A DNA stretch of 64,000 nt from Nocardioides cynanchi (GTDB lineage: Bacteria > Actinomycetota > Actinomycetes > Propionibacteriales > Nocardioidaceae): the NCBI RefSeq assembly GCF_008761635.1, contig NZ_CP044344.1:1116001-1180000 (forward strand), written 5' to 3'. Under the pieces are notes generated by a model, which did not search any database, was not told where the DNA came from, and saw only the letters and a list, made by a program, of their open reading frames with translations. This document shows positions 21,090-30,136 of this stretch, in pieces (the first letter of the stretch is position 1; each line of letters opens with the position of its first letter). The position numbers were made by a program, and so were the translations under genes.

Positions 21090-22964
21090 TCAGGAGGTCG
21101 CCGCGAGGTCGGGCAGGAACTGGGTGCGGTAGAGGTCGGCGTACAGGCCGCCCTCGGCCAGCAGCCCGGCATGGGTGCCGCGCTGCACGATCCGGCCCGA
21201 CTCGAGGACCAGGATCAGGTCGGCGTTGCGCACCGTGGACAGCCGGTGGGCGATCACCAGCGAGGTGCGGCCCTCGAGAGCCGCGTCGAGCGCCCGCTGC
21301 ACCGCTGCCTCGGACTCGCTGTCGAGGTGGGCCGTCGCCTCGTCGAGCACCACGATCGCCGGAGCCTTGAGCAGCAGCCGGGCGATCGCCAGCCGCTGAC
21401 GCTCGCCCCCGGAGAGCCGGTAGCCACGGTCGCCGACCACGGTGTCGAGGCCGTCGGGCAGGGACCGGATCAGCTGGGCGATCTGTCCGGCTTCCAGGGC
21501 CGCCCAGATCTCCTCGTCGGAGGCGCCGGGCCGGGCGTAGAGCAGGTTGGCCCGGATCGTGTCGTGGAACATGTGGGCGTCCTGGGTGACGTAGCCGACG
21601 ACGTCCTCGAGCGACTGCAGGGTCACCTCGCGCACGTCGTGGCCCCCGACCCGCACCGCGCCCGTGACGGCGTCGTACAGGCGAGCGACGAGGTGGGTGA
21701 CTGTGGTCTTGCCTGCCCCGGAGGGGCCGACCAGGGCCACCATCTGCCCGGGCTCGGCCGAGAACGAGATCTCGTGGAGCACCTCGCCGCTGTCGCGGGA
21801 CTCGACCCCGGCCACGGTCTCCAACGACGCCAGGGAGATGTCCTCGGCCCGCGGGTAGCCGAAGGAGACCTCGTCGAACTCCAGCGACGAGGCGGTGGGC
21901 GGCAGCACGATCGCGTCCGGCTGCTCCTGGATCAGCGACGGGAGGTCGAGCACCTCGAAGACCCGGTCGAAGCTGACCAGAGCGGTCATCACGTCGACGC
22001 GGACGTTGGACAGGCCCTGGAGCGGGCCGAGCAGGCGCAGCAGCAGGGTGCCGAGGGCGATCACGGTGCCGACCGAGAGGTGACCGTGCACGGCGAAGTA
22101 GCCGCCGACGCCGTACACGAGCGCGGTGGCCAGAGACGGCACCAGCGTCATCACGGCGAAGAAGATGCGGCTCAGCACCGAGATGCGCACCCCGAGGTCG
22201 CGCACGGTGGCGGCCTTGCCGGCGAACATCGTGTCCTCGGTCTCGCGCTGCCCGAAGAGCTTCAGCAGCATCGCACCACCGACGTTGAACCGCTCGGTCA
22301 TCGCGTTGCCCATGTCGGCGTTGCCGTTCATCCGGTCGCGGGTCAGCACGGCCATCCGGGCGCTCACCCAGCGCGAGGCGAGCAGCAGGATCGGGAAGAG
22401 CAGGAGCGGGAGGACCGTCACCTGCCAGCTCAGCGCCAGCATGGTGACCCCGACGACCAGCACCGAGATGATGTTGGAGACGGTGCCGGACAGCGTGGAC
22501 GTGAAGGCGCTCTGGGCTCCGATCACGTCGTTGTTGAGCCGGCTGACCAGGGCACCGGTCTGGGTCCGGGTGAAGAACGCCAGGGACTGGCGCTGCACAT
22601 GGGCGAACACCTTGATCCGGAGGTCGTAGATCAGCCCCTCCCCGATCAGGCTGGAGAGCCAGCCGCTGGCGAAGCCGAGTGCGGAGTCGGCGATCGCGGT
22701 CAGGGCCATGCCGACCGCGAGCCAGACCACGAGGGTCGCGTCGTGGCCGTAGATGCCGTGGTCGATGAGGCGCTGGATCAGCAGCGGGGTCACCACGACC
22801 AGCCCCGCGTCGAACACGGTGACCACCAGGAACCAGCTGATCAGGCGGCGGTGGGGTCGCGCGAAACGGAGCACGCGGCGCAGGGTGTCGCGTTCGATCT
22901 TGTTCTCCACGACGCTGCGGTCGCGGTGGATGCTGCGGTACGCAGCCGGGCTGAAGCCGGACAC
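21090..22964 (-). CDS. ABC exporter, fused membrane and ATPase domains
   Basis: The 624-residue half-transporter has six membrane helices (about 40-320, starting FARPHRRLISWFLVVTVFDA) and a nucleotide-binding domain with Walker A GPSGAGKTT, signature LSGGERQRL, Walker B IVVLDEATAHLD and the switch histidine in LVIAHRLS. It should work as a homodimer exporting a lipid, peptide or drug; MsbA/LmrA-like members are promiscuous. AGGAGGAGG lies six bases before its GTG. It is the second gene of the ECH-ABC-SDR operon, so its substrate could be an acyl compound, but this is only context. Confidence 0.92.
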   Translation of the reverse strand: MSGFSPAAYRSIHRDRSVVENKIERDTLRRVLRFARPHRRLISWFLVVTVFDAGLVVVTPLLIQRLIDHGIYGHDATLVVWLAVGMALTAIADSALGFASGWLSSLIGEGLIYDLRIKVFAHVQRQSLAFFTRTQTGALVSRLNNDVIGAQSAFTSTLSGTVSNIISVLVVGVTMLALSWQVTVLPLLLFPILLLASRWVSARMAVLTRDRMNGNADMGNAMTERFNVGGAMLLKLFGQRETEDTMFAGKAATVRDLGVRISVLSRIFFAVMTLVPSLATALVYGVGGYFAVHGHLSVGTVIALGTLLLRLLGPLQGLSNVRVDVMTALVSFDRVFEVLDLPSLIQEQPDAIVLPPTASSLEFDEVSFGYPRAEDISLASLETVAGVESRDSGEVLHEISFSAEPGQMVALVGPSGAGKTTVTHLVARLYDAVTGAVRVGGHDVREVTLQSLEDVVGYVTQDAHMFHDTIRANLLYARPGASDEEIWAALEAGQIAQLIRSLPDGLDTVVGDRGYRLSGGERQRLAIARLLLKAPAIVVLDEATAHLDSESEAAVQRALDAALEGRTSLVIAHRLSTVRNADLILVLESGRIVQRGTHAGLLAEGGLYADLYRTQFLPDLAATS

Positions 22965-22984
22965 GCGCCACCTCCTCCTGCGGC

Positions 22985-23779
22985 CTAGCCGCTGCTCATC
23001 AGCTGCGCCAGCTCCCGGAACCTCCGGACCTGGGCCTCTCGTTCGTGTCGTCGCTGCTCGTCGAGCGTCCGTGAGGACGCGGCCAGCAGCAGGGTCTTGG
23101 TCTCGCGGACCGCTCCGGGCAACGGCGCGGTCAGGGCCGCCACGAGGTCTGCCACGGTCTCGTCGAGCTCAGCCAGCGGGCAGACCACCGTGGCCAGCCC
23201 GATCGCCGCAGCCTCCGCTGCCCCGACCTCGCGAGCCGTGGCACAGATCTCCAGTGCCCGCGCGTACCCAACGCTCTCGACCAGCGGCTTTGTTCCCGTC
23301 AGGTCGGGCACCAGCCCGAGCGCCGACTCCTTCATGGAGAAGCGCGCATCGTCGGCGACGACGCGGAGGTCGCACGAGAGGGCGAGCTGGAAACCGGCGC
23401 CCACGGCGTGCCCCTGGACCACGGCGATGGAGACGAACCTCGGGTCGCGCAGGAACGTGAAGCCGCGCTGGAACGCGTCGATGGTCGCCGACATCTCGTC
23501 GTCGGGCTGCGACAGCATCGCGGCGACCGACTCGACGCCCTCACCGGCGCCGGCCGGGTCGAGCATCGCGCGGTCGAGCCCGGCCGAGAAGCTCCGCCCC
23601 GAGCCCCGCACCAGCACCACCCGCACCTCGTCGGAGATCTCTTCGCCGATGGTGGCCAGGCTGCGCCACATCAGCGGGGTCTGGGCGTTGCGCACCTCGG
23701 GCCGGTCGAGCGTGATCGTGGCGACCGGTCCGGCCACGTCGTACCTCAGGCCGGCGGCGGCGAGCTCCTCGGGCGTCAT
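22985..23779 (-). CDS. Enoyl-CoA hydratase/isomerase family protein
   Basis: The 264-residue crotonase-fold protein has YDVAGPVATITLDRPEVRNA at the start, an oxyanion-hole segment VRGSGRSFSAGLDRAML, and a second oxyanion-hole and helix region VQGHAVGAGFQLALSCDLRVV. The usual catalytic glutamates are ambiguous; the second may be the Glu in MKESALGLVPDLTG. It therefore hydrates or isomerises an acyl-CoA whose identity cannot be read. The ATG lies six bases after TACAGT, so this first gene of the ECH-ABC-SDR operon is predicted to be leaderless. Confidence 0.9.
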   Translation of the reverse strand: MTPEELAAAGLRYDVAGPVATITLDRPEVRNAQTPLMWRSLATIGEEISDEVRVVLVRGSGRSFSAGLDRAMLDPAGAGEGVESVAAMLSQPDDEMSATIDAFQRGFTFLRDPRFVSIAVVQGHAVGAGFQLALSCDLRVVADDARFSMKESALGLVPDLTGTKPLVESVGYARALEICATAREVGAAEAAAIGLATVVCPLAELDETVADLVAALTAPLPGAVRETKTLLLAASSRTLDEQRRHEREAQVRRFRELAQLMSSG

Positions 23780-23785
23780 GGGCTC

Positions 23786-23791
23786 ACTGTA
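23786..23791 (-). promoter_or_regulatory. -10 box of the ECH-ABC-SDR operon (leaderless configuration)
   Basis: TACAGT on the minus strand, six bases before the ATG at 23779. Confidence 0.5.
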
Positions 23792-23857
23792 GGAGCGGGC
23801 ACCGACGGGTCGAGTGGGCGGCTCGCGCCCACGCGCGTCGCCCTTCGTCGCGGTCGC

Positions 23858-25456
23858 TCAGGCGAGGGACACGAGGTCGGCGTAGGAGTCGTTCCAGAGG
23901 TCCTCGACGCCGTCGGGGAGGATCAGGACGCGGTCGGGGTCCAGTGCGCGGACGGCGCCCTCGTCGTGGGTGACCAGGACGATCGCCCCCTGGTAGCTGC
24001 GGATCGCGCCCAGCACCTCCTCGCGGGAGGCCGGATCGAGGTTGTTGGTCGGCTCGTCGAGAAGCAGGACGTTGGCGCTGGAGACGACCAGGCTGGCCAG
24101 GGCCAGCCGGGTCTTCTCACCGCCCGAGAGCACGCTCGCCGGCTTGGCGACATCGTCACCGGAGAACAGGAACGAGCCCAGCACCGACCGGGTCTCGGTG
24201 TCGGTGAGCCCGGGTGCCGCGGTCCGCATGTTCTCCAGGACGGTGCGCGAGGTGTCGAGGGTCTCGTGCTCCTGGGCGTAGTAGCCCAGCTTGAGACCGT
24301 GGCCGGGGGTCACCACTCCGGTGTCGGCGCGGTCCACACCGGCCAGGATCCGGAGCAGGGTGGTCTTGCCAGCGCCGTTCAGGCCGAGGATGACCACCCG
24401 CGAGCCCTTGTCGATGGCGAGGTCGACGTCGGTGAACACCTCGAGCGAGCCGTAGGACTTCGACAGCTCCGACGCCGTCAGCGGCGTCTTCCCGCACGGG
24501 GCGGGGTCTGGGAAGGCGATCTTGGCGACGCGGTCGCTGCGACGCTCGCCCTCGAGTCCGCTCATCATCCGCTCGGCCCGCTTGATCATCGACTGCGCCG
24601 CCTGGGCCTTGGTCGCCTTGGCCCGCATCTTGCCGGCCTGCTCCATCAGCGCGTCGGCCTTGCGCTCGGTGTTCAGCCGCTCGCGCTTGCGACGCCGCTC
24701 GTCGGTCTCGCGCTGGGCGAGGTACGCCGTCCAGCCCAGGTTGTAGACGTCGATCTCGGCCCGGTTGGCGTCGAGGTGGAACACCTTGGTCACCGTCTGC
24801 TCGAGCAGGGCCGTGTCGTGGCTGATCACGACCAGGCCGCCCTTGTGGCCGCGGAGGAACTCGCGCAGCCAGACCACCGAGTCGGCGTCCAGGTGGTTGG
24901 TCGGCTCGTCGAGCAGGAGGGTCTCGGCGCCCGAGAAGAGGATCCGGGCCAGCTCGACCCGCCGCCGCTGGCCACCGGACAGGGTGCGCAGTGGCTGGGT
25001 CAGCAGCCGGTCCTCGATGCCCAGCGAGGCTGCGATCTGGGCGGCCTCGGCCTCGGCGGCGTACCCACCGCCTGCGTGGAGGTCGGCGTCGGCGCGCTCG
25101 TAGCGGCGCATCGCCCGCTCGGCGATCTCGGGGTCGTCGCTGCCCATCTCCGTCTCGGCCGCACGCAGGCGGCGTACGACGTCTCCGAGGCCACGCGCGG
25201 ACAGGATCCGCTCGCGGACCGGGACGTCGGGGTCGCCGGTGCGGGGGTCCTGCGGGAGGTAGCCGACCGAGCCGGTCGAATGGACCTCACCGGACGCGGG
25301 CAGGGCCTCGCCTGCCAGGACGCGGGTGAGGGTGGTCTTTCCGGCACCGTTGCGACCGACGAGTCCCACCTTGTCTCCGGGACCCACCCGGAACGAGACG
25401 TCGTGCATCAGCAACCGGGCCCCGGCTCGGACCTCGAGTCGTTGGGCACTGATCAT
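23858..25456 (-). CDS. ABC-F family ribosome-associated ATPase
   Basis: The 532-residue soluble protein carries two ATPase domains with no membrane segments. Domain 1 has GRNGAGKTTLTRVLAG and LSGGQRRRVELARIL; domain 2 has GLNGAGKTTLLRILAG and LSGGEKTRLALASLV. Between them is a charged linker (about 240-300; RRKRERLNTERKADALMEQA), the P-site tRNA-interaction motif of ABC-F proteins. Such factors rescue or tune ribosomes, and some protect against antibiotics that target the large subunit. Which of these applies cannot be told. The ATG lies ten bases after TAGACT, so the leader is only a few bases. Confidence 0.92.
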   Translation of the reverse strand: MISAQRLEVRAGARLLMHDVSFRVGPGDKVGLVGRNGAGKTTLTRVLAGEALPASGEVHSTGSVGYLPQDPRTGDPDVPVRERILSARGLGDVVRRLRAAETEMGSDDPEIAERAMRRYERADADLHAGGGYAAEAEAAQIAASLGIEDRLLTQPLRTLSGGQRRRVELARILFSGAETLLLDEPTNHLDADSVVWLREFLRGHKGGLVVISHDTALLEQTVTKVFHLDANRAEIDVYNLGWTAYLAQRETDERRRKRERLNTERKADALMEQAGKMRAKATKAQAAQSMIKRAERMMSGLEGERRSDRVAKIAFPDPAPCGKTPLTASELSKSYGSLEVFTDVDLAIDKGSRVVILGLNGAGKTTLLRILAGVDRADTGVVTPGHGLKLGYYAQEHETLDTSRTVLENMRTAAPGLTDTETRSVLGSFLFSGDDVAKPASVLSGGEKTRLALASLVVSSANVLLLDEPTNNLDPASREEVLGAIRSYQGAIVLVTHDEGAVRALDPDRVLILPDGVEDLWNDSYADLVSLA

Positions 25457-25527
25457 CAGGCTGGTTAGTCTAGGGCGGCCCGGCGCCCCGCCACGCCCCG
25501 GCCCACAGCCCCACAGAGGAGTCGACG

Positions 25528-26502
25528 ATGCGGTTCAACCCCAAGGCCAGGCTCGACAACAGCCGGATGCGGAACAGCGGCGGTGGCGGCGGCGGGATGG
25601 GTGGCGGCATGGGCGGCGGGGGTGGAACCCGGATCCCCTTGCCCGGTGGCACGAAGGCCGGGGGCGGCATCGGCTTCGTGCTGATCGTGGTGGTGATCCT
25701 CCTGCTCAAGGCCTGCGGCGGGGTCGACCTGACCGGCGCCATCGGTGCGGGCGGCGCCAGCGGTTACACGACCAGCCGGTTCAGCGGCGACACCGGGCTC
25801 TACCAGGGCTGCAGCACCGGACAGGACGCCAACGACCACCCGACGACCTGCGGCGTGGTCGCGGTGGAGAACTCCCTCAACGACTACTGGAAGAACACCC
25901 TGGCCCAGCAGGCCCCCAAGGCCACCTGGGCGCCGGAGGCCGCGATCAACACCTTCAGTGGCCAGACCTCGAGCGGCTGTGGGACCGCCCAGTCGGGAAT
26001 GGGGCCGTTCTACTGCCCGCCCGACCAGACCATCTACTTCGACCCGACGTTCTTCAAGGACATCCTCCAGGGCCAGCTGAACGGTCCGTCGGGCGCGTTC
26101 GTCGAGCCCTACGTGATCGCCCACGAGTACGGCCATCACGTGCAGAACCTCCTCGGCACCATGAGCAAGGTGAAGACGCAGCAGGGCCCCAACAGCGACT
26201 CGGTGCGGCTCGAGCTCCAGGCCGACTGCTACGCCGGGATGTGGGCCAAGAGCGCCACCACCACCGAGGACTCCCAGGGCAACGTGCTGATCCAGGACCT
26301 CACCCAGCAGGACATCCAGGACGGCATCGCCGCCGCGAAGTCGGTCGGCGACGACACCATCCAGAAGGAGACGACCGGCAAGGTGAGCCCCGAGCAGTGG
26401 ACGCACGGATCGTCGGCGGCCCGCGTCAAGTGGTTCATGACCGGATACCAGAACGGCAGCCTCGACGCCTGCAACACCTTCAACGGGCAGACCGTCGAGT
26501 AG
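25528..26502 (+). CDS. Neutral zinc metallopeptidase (YpfJ/DUF1028-like), membrane-anchored
   Basis: The 324-residue protein starts with a Gly/Met-rich stretch (GGGGGGMGGGMGGGGG), then a single membrane helix (about 50-67, FVLIVVVILLLKACGG) and an extracytoplasmic domain. That domain has the zinc motif HEYGHHV at 199-205, and QADCYAGMWAK supplies the downstream acidic region of the putative neutral zinc metallopeptidase family. CGVVAVENSLNDYW and IYFDPTFF are also shared by that family. The substrate is unknown; the location predicts surface-protein processing or cell-envelope maintenance. A GAGGAG lies five bases before the ATG. It is divergent from ABC-F. Confidence 0.92.
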   Translation: MRFNPKARLDNSRMRNSGGGGGGMGGGMGGGGGTRIPLPGGTKAGGGIGFVLIVVVILLLKACGGVDLTGAIGAGGASGYTTSRFSGDTGLYQGCSTGQDANDHPTTCGVVAVENSLNDYWKNTLAQQAPKATWAPEAAINTFSGQTSSGCGTAQSGMGPFYCPPDQTIYFDPTFFKDILQGQLNGPSGAFVEPYVIAHEYGHHVQNLLGTMSKVKTQQGPNSDSVRLELQADCYAGMWAKSATTTEDSQGNVLIQDLTQQDIQDGIAAAKSVGDDTIQKETTGKVSPEQWTHGSSAARVKWFMTGYQNGSLDACNTFNGQTVE

Positions 26503-26554
26503 GACACCCACCGCGCCCCCTACCTGGTCGGCGGTCCCGGCACCCTGTGCAGAT

Positions 26555-26572
26555 CCGCCGGGCGTCCGGCGG
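26555..26572. terminator. Hairpin between two convergent genes
   Basis: CCGCCGG (26555-26561) and CCGGCGG (26566-26572) form a 7-bp stem with a 4-base loop in the 152-bp gap between the metallopeptidase (plus) and the phosphotransferase (minus). There is no T-tract. It is symmetric and could end transcription from both sides. Nothing else was recognised in this gap. Confidence 0.4.
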
Positions 26573-26654
26573 CGCCATCATGGTCCGTTGCTCGACGGGT
26601 GTGTCGCAGGCTCCTGGGCCCTCTGCCGCAGGTGCAGCTTCCCGGGTGACCGGG

Positions 26655-27554
26655 TCAGAGCAGCTCCTCGATCAGGGGGAACTGCCGCTGGAGCGCCCGG
26701 AGGTACGGCGCGACGGCCGGGTGCCGGTACTTGCCGGCGAGCGCGCCCTGACCACCGGCGACCCGGGCCAGGGCCCACTCGGCACGTGAGAGCGAGGTGT
26801 ACGCCGCGCTGACGCGGAGCCCGAGGGTGACCTCCTCGCGGGTGGCCAGCCCGTCGGGCAGTCCCATCAGGTAGGCGTCCAGGAGCGGCTCGGCCTCCTC
26901 GCGCGCGTTCTGGAGGAACAGCCCGAGATCGGCCCCGACCGGCCCGTGCCCGAGGGTGGCCCAGTCGATCGCGATGACCTCGTCGCCCTCCCGGCCGGGC
27001 AGGTTGGCCGCCGCCGGGTCTCCGTGCTGTGGCACCTGCGGCAGCGCGTCGAGCTCCTGGACCAGGGTCTCGCGACGCGACCAGAGCCGGTCGGCGACGT
27101 CGGCGACCGTGGTCCGGGCCAGGGTCGGCCAGCCACCACGTCGTTCGACGCGGGTCAGCCGGTCCCGGAGCTGGTCGACCGCGAGCCACCGGCTCCGGCC
27201 GAGGTCGGCGCCGGCGAAGCGGCCCAGCGCGTGGGCGACGTACAGACCGTTCAGCGCGGCGTCCTCGACCCACTCACGGGTCAGGGTGATGCCCTCGTCG
27301 TCCTCGTCGACGTCGAGCACCCGGGCCTGCAGCCCGGGAGTGTTCTCCACGACCCGACTGATCGCGACGTCGGCCTCACGCCGCCAGTAGGCGAAGTGGT
27401 GGGGCATGGAGAGCTCCGGGGGATCGTCCGGACCGGGTACGGCGAGCCGTTTGACGACCAGCGGGCTGCCCTCGCGCTGGGTGCGCCACACCCCGACCGT
27501 GGACATGCCGGTCCCTCCGGGCACGAGGTGCCAGGCGGGGTCGGGTTCCCACAT
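26655..27554 (-). CDS. Phosphotransferase-like (aminoglycoside phosphotransferase/choline kinase fold) protein
   Basis: The 299-residue protein has the APH fold: VKRLAVP with the ATP-binding lysine, the Brenner motif QHGDPAAANLPG with catalytic Asp and metal-binding Asn, and IDWATLGHGPVGADLG in place of the DFG-like loop. It should phosphorylate a small molecule using ATP in the cytoplasm; the substrate is not predictable and resistance cannot be assumed. The ATG at 27554 (MWEPDPAWHLVPGGTG) is preferred; a GTG eight codons upstream would overlap the permease end and has AGGAG only one base away. It follows the ABC permease by 10 bp. Confidence 0.8.
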   Translation of the reverse strand: MWEPDPAWHLVPGGTGMSTVGVWRTQREGSPLVVKRLAVPGPDDPPELSMPHHFAYWRREADVAISRVVENTPGLQARVLDVDEDDEGITLTREWVEDAALNGLYVAHALGRFAGADLGRSRWLAVDQLRDRLTRVERRGGWPTLARTTVADVADRLWSRRETLVQELDALPQVPQHGDPAAANLPGREGDEVIAIDWATLGHGPVGADLGLFLQNAREEAEPLLDAYLMGLPDGLATREEVTLGLRVSAAYTSLSRAEWALARVAGGQGALAGKYRHPAVAPYLRALQRQFPLIEELL

Positions 27555-27564
27555 GGCCCGGACG

Positions 27565-29133
27565 CTATCCGATGTCACGCTCCTGATAGCGCCACCAGGC
27601 CGTGGCGACCAGCGTGGCGGCGATCGCGGCCAGCACCAGCTCGGGGGTCCAGCCGAACCCCTCGGCGGGCACCCGGGAGACGTGGGAGTACGGCGAGAGG
27701 CCGGCCACCCAGCCCGGCAGCTTCAGCAGCTCGGCGACGGGACCGACCAGGAAGAAGGCGACGACGACCGCCCAGCCGAGCAGGGCGTACCGGCTCCCGG
27801 CGGCCAGCGCGAGCAGCGCCAGCCCGGCGACGACGGCGACGGCGGGCAGCTGCACCAACACTCCGGCCAGCGTGCCGGCGAAGCTCACCTGGGACCCGGA
27901 GGCGCCCACGCCCATCGCCAGCCCGGTCACCAGCAGCAGCCACGCGGCCCCGAGCACGGCGACCAGCGCGACGGCCAGGAAGGCGGCCGACCGCTCGGTC
28001 GCGGTCGCCAGGACCTCCTCGGTCCGGCCGTCGTGCTCCTCACCGCCACCGTGAGTGACCACGGCCACTGCGAAGCAGGAGATCGCCACCGCTCCGATCG
28101 AAGCGAAGGCGGCGACCAGGGTCTCCTGGAGCGCCCCCACTCCGCCGAGCCGCTCGAACATCTCGCGGGCACCGACGGAGTCGAGCATCGAGCCGATGTT
28201 GGGGATGATCGCGGCCATCAGGGCCCCCATCACGGCGCAGGCGACCGTCCACACGGCCAGGGCGGCGGTGTGGACGCGCAGGTTGAGCGCCAGGGCGTCG
28301 GAGAGCCGGGGCGAGCCGGTGGGCGGTCCGGGGCGCTCGGGAAGCAGTCCCGAGCCCAGGTCGCGGCGGCGCCGCAGGACCAGGGCGCCGGCGACCAGGG
28401 CCGCGGCGAGGACCAGGTCGAGCAGCAACAGCCAGCCGCGCGGGTCGGACCAGGCCCGCAGCTGCGTCGCCCACCCCAGCGGCGAGAGCCAGCTCAGCCA
28501 GGAGGCCGAGGTGGTGTCGCCGACCGCCCGGAGGACGAAGAGCACGGCGAGGGCCATCGCCGAGATCGCCCCGCAGGTACGCGCACTGGCCGAGAGCTGC
28601 GAGGCCACGGCGCCGATGCCGGTGCCGACCAGGCCCAGCCCCAGCCACGAGCCACCGAACCACAGGGAGCCCGCCATCGGCAGACCACCGGCGATGTCGG
28701 CGACGGCGACCAGGGCCGCGACCACCAACGAGCCGACGGCACCCACCAGCACCGCGCTGACGAGCGGTGCCGACTGGTCCAGAGCGAGCCCCCCGAGGAG
28801 CTCGGCCCGGCCGGACTCCTCCTCGACCCTGGTGTGGCGACGTACCAGCGTCACGGCGAACGCCATCAGGAACACGGCGTACGTCACGGTCATCTTGGTC
28901 ATCGCCAGCTCGCCGAGGCTGTGCGGGTCCAGGACCGGCCCGTAGAGCGCGACCAGGGCCGGGCTGTCGTTGATCGCCCGCGCCGCGGACACCCTGTCCG
29001 CGACGGTGACGTACAGACTGCCGGTGGCCGCGGCCGAGGCGTAGGCCATCACCACCAGCACCGCGGTCCAGACCAGCACGAGCACCCGGCTGCGCCTCAG
29101 GGAGAACCGGGTGAGCCCCACGACTCCGGTCAT
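27565..29133 (-). CDS. ABC-2 type permease, antibiotic-exporter-like
   Basis: The 522-residue membrane protein has about 12 hydrophobic segments in two similar halves, each opening with a basic stretch ([20 protein letters not shown] and [20 protein letters not shown]). This resembles the fused permeases of the polyketide-antibiotic (tetronasin-like) exporters. Conserved features include [20 protein letters not shown] and [16 protein letters not shown]. It pairs with the ATPase 29130-30038 by an ATGA overlap, so two ATPase subunits should assemble with one permease. The exported compound is unknown; a lipid, peptide or small toxin is possible. Confidence 0.87.
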   Translation of the reverse strand: MTGVVGLTRFSLRRSRVLVLVWTAVLVVMAYASAAATGSLYVTVADRVSAARAINDSPALVALYGPVLDPHSLGELAMTKMTVTYAVFLMAFAVTLVRRHTRVEEESGRAELLGGLALDQSAPLVSAVLVGAVGSLVVAALVAVADIAGGLPMAGSLWFGGSWLGLGLVGTGIGAVASQLSASARTCGAISAMALAVLFVLRAVGDTTSASWLSWLSPLGWATQLRAWSDPRGWLLLLDLVLAAALVAGALVLRRRRDLGSGLLPERPGPPTGSPRLSDALALNLRVHTAALAVWTVACAVMGALMAAIIPNIGSMLDSVGAREMFERLGGVGALQETLVAAFASIGAVAISCFAVAVVTHGGGEEHDGRTEEVLATATERSAAFLAVALVAVLGAAWLLLVTGLAMGVGASGSQVSFAGTLAGVLVQLPAVAVVAGLALLALAAGSRYALLGWAVVVAFFLVGPVAELLKLPGWVAGLSPYSHVSRVPAEGFGWTPELVLAAIAATLVATAWWRYQERDIG

Positions 29134-30038
29134 CGCGGGCTCCGGTCCTCCGGACGCCGGTAGGCGTCGAGGAAGAGCTCCTCCAGGGTGGGCGGCGTGC
29201 TGGTCAGCGTCCGTACGCCGGCCTCGGTGAGCGCGGTCAGCACCGCCGGCAGCCCGTCCGGGTCGACCGTCAGGGTCACCACGGCTCCCTCGGCGCTCAG
29301 GTCGTGGACCCCGGCCACCCTGTGCAGGTCGGGGAGCGACCCGACCACCTCGGCGCGGACCCGCGTGCGATGCAGGTGCCGCATCTGCGCCAGGCTGCCC
29401 GACTCGACGACCCGACCCTCCCGGATGATCGTGACCCGGTCGGCGAGCCGCTCGACCTCGCTGAGGATGTGGCTGGACAGCAGCACGGTCGTGCCCGCGG
29501 CACGGACCACGTCCACCGCCTCGGCGAAGACCTGCTCCATCAGGGGGTCCAGGCCCGAGGTCGGCTCGTCGAGCACGAGCAGGTCGGTGGGAGCCGCGAA
29601 CGCGGCGACCAGGGCGACCTTCTGCCGGTTGCCCTTGGAGTACGCGCGTCCCTTCTTGGTCGGGTCGAGGTCGAACCGCTCGAGCATCTCGGCCCGCAGC
29701 GGGTGGTCGGCCGGCGCCCCACGCATCCGCAGCAGCATGTCGATCACCTCGCCGCCGCTCAGGTTGGGCCACAGGCTGACGTCGCCCGGCACGTAGGCCA
29801 GCCGACGGTGCAGGTCGGCGGCCACCGTCCAGGGATCCGCGTCGAAGAGCCGCACCTCGCCGGCGTCCTTGCGGACCAGGCCGAGCAGGATCCGCAGCGT
29901 GGTGGACTTGCCGGCGCCGTTGGGGCCCAGGAAGCCATGTACCTCACCGGGCCGGACCGAGAGGTCGAGGCCGTCCAGCGCCCGGGTGGGACCGAAGGTC
30001 TTGACCAGGCCGGAGATGTCGATGACCGAGTCCGCCAT
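29130..30038 (-). CDS. ABC transporter ATP-binding subunit, DrrA-like
   Basis: The 302-residue ATPase has Walker [10 protein letters not shown] near residues 37-45, the signature in [11 protein letters not shown] (a KGNRQK variant of LSGGQ seen in antibiotic exporters), Walker [14 protein letters not shown] and switch His in [14 protein letters not shown]. About 90 C-terminal residues form the DrrA-like regulatory domain. It overlaps the permease gene by ATGA. The ATG at 30038 is chosen over GTG three codons upstream because AGGGTGG lies six bases before it. No resistance or biosynthetic gene is adjacent. Confidence 0.88.
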   Translation of the reverse strand: MADSVIDISGLVKTFGPTRALDGLDLSVRPGEVHGFLGPNGAGKSTTLRILLGLVRKDAGEVRLFDADPWTVAADLHRRLAYVPGDVSLWPNLSGGEVIDMLLRMRGAPADHPLRAEMLERFDLDPTKKGRAYSKGNRQKVALVAAFAAPTDLLVLDEPTSGLDPLMEQVFAEAVDVVRAAGTTVLLSSHILSEVERLADRVTIIREGRVVESGSLAQMRHLHRTRVRAEVVGSLPDLHRVAGVHDLSAEGAVVTLTVDPDGLPAVLTALTEAGVRTLTSTPPTLEELFLDAYRRPEDRSPR

Positions 30039-30124
30039 GACTGCCACCCTGCCACGGTTGCCGGACGTGGGTCAGGGTCCTTGGCCATGTCTGCCCGGGT
30101 CTCGTCCGGCTCGCCAGGGGCCGC

Positions 30125-30130
30125 TAGTTT
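30125..30130 (+). promoter_or_regulatory. -10 box of the serine hydrolase gene (leaderless configuration)
   Basis: TAGTTT ends six bases before the ATG at 30137. Confidence 0.5.
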
Positions 30131-30136
30131 CGGGGC

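Noticed and set aside
26655..27554. Aminoglycoside resistance gene
   Set aside because: The fold is shared with many kinases. The sequence has no match I can recall to known resistance enzymes, and there is no mobile context.
27565..30038. Part of an antibiotic biosynthesis cluster
   Set aside because: The exporter resembles polyketide transporters, but no biosynthetic, regulatory or resistance gene of a cluster lies within the window.
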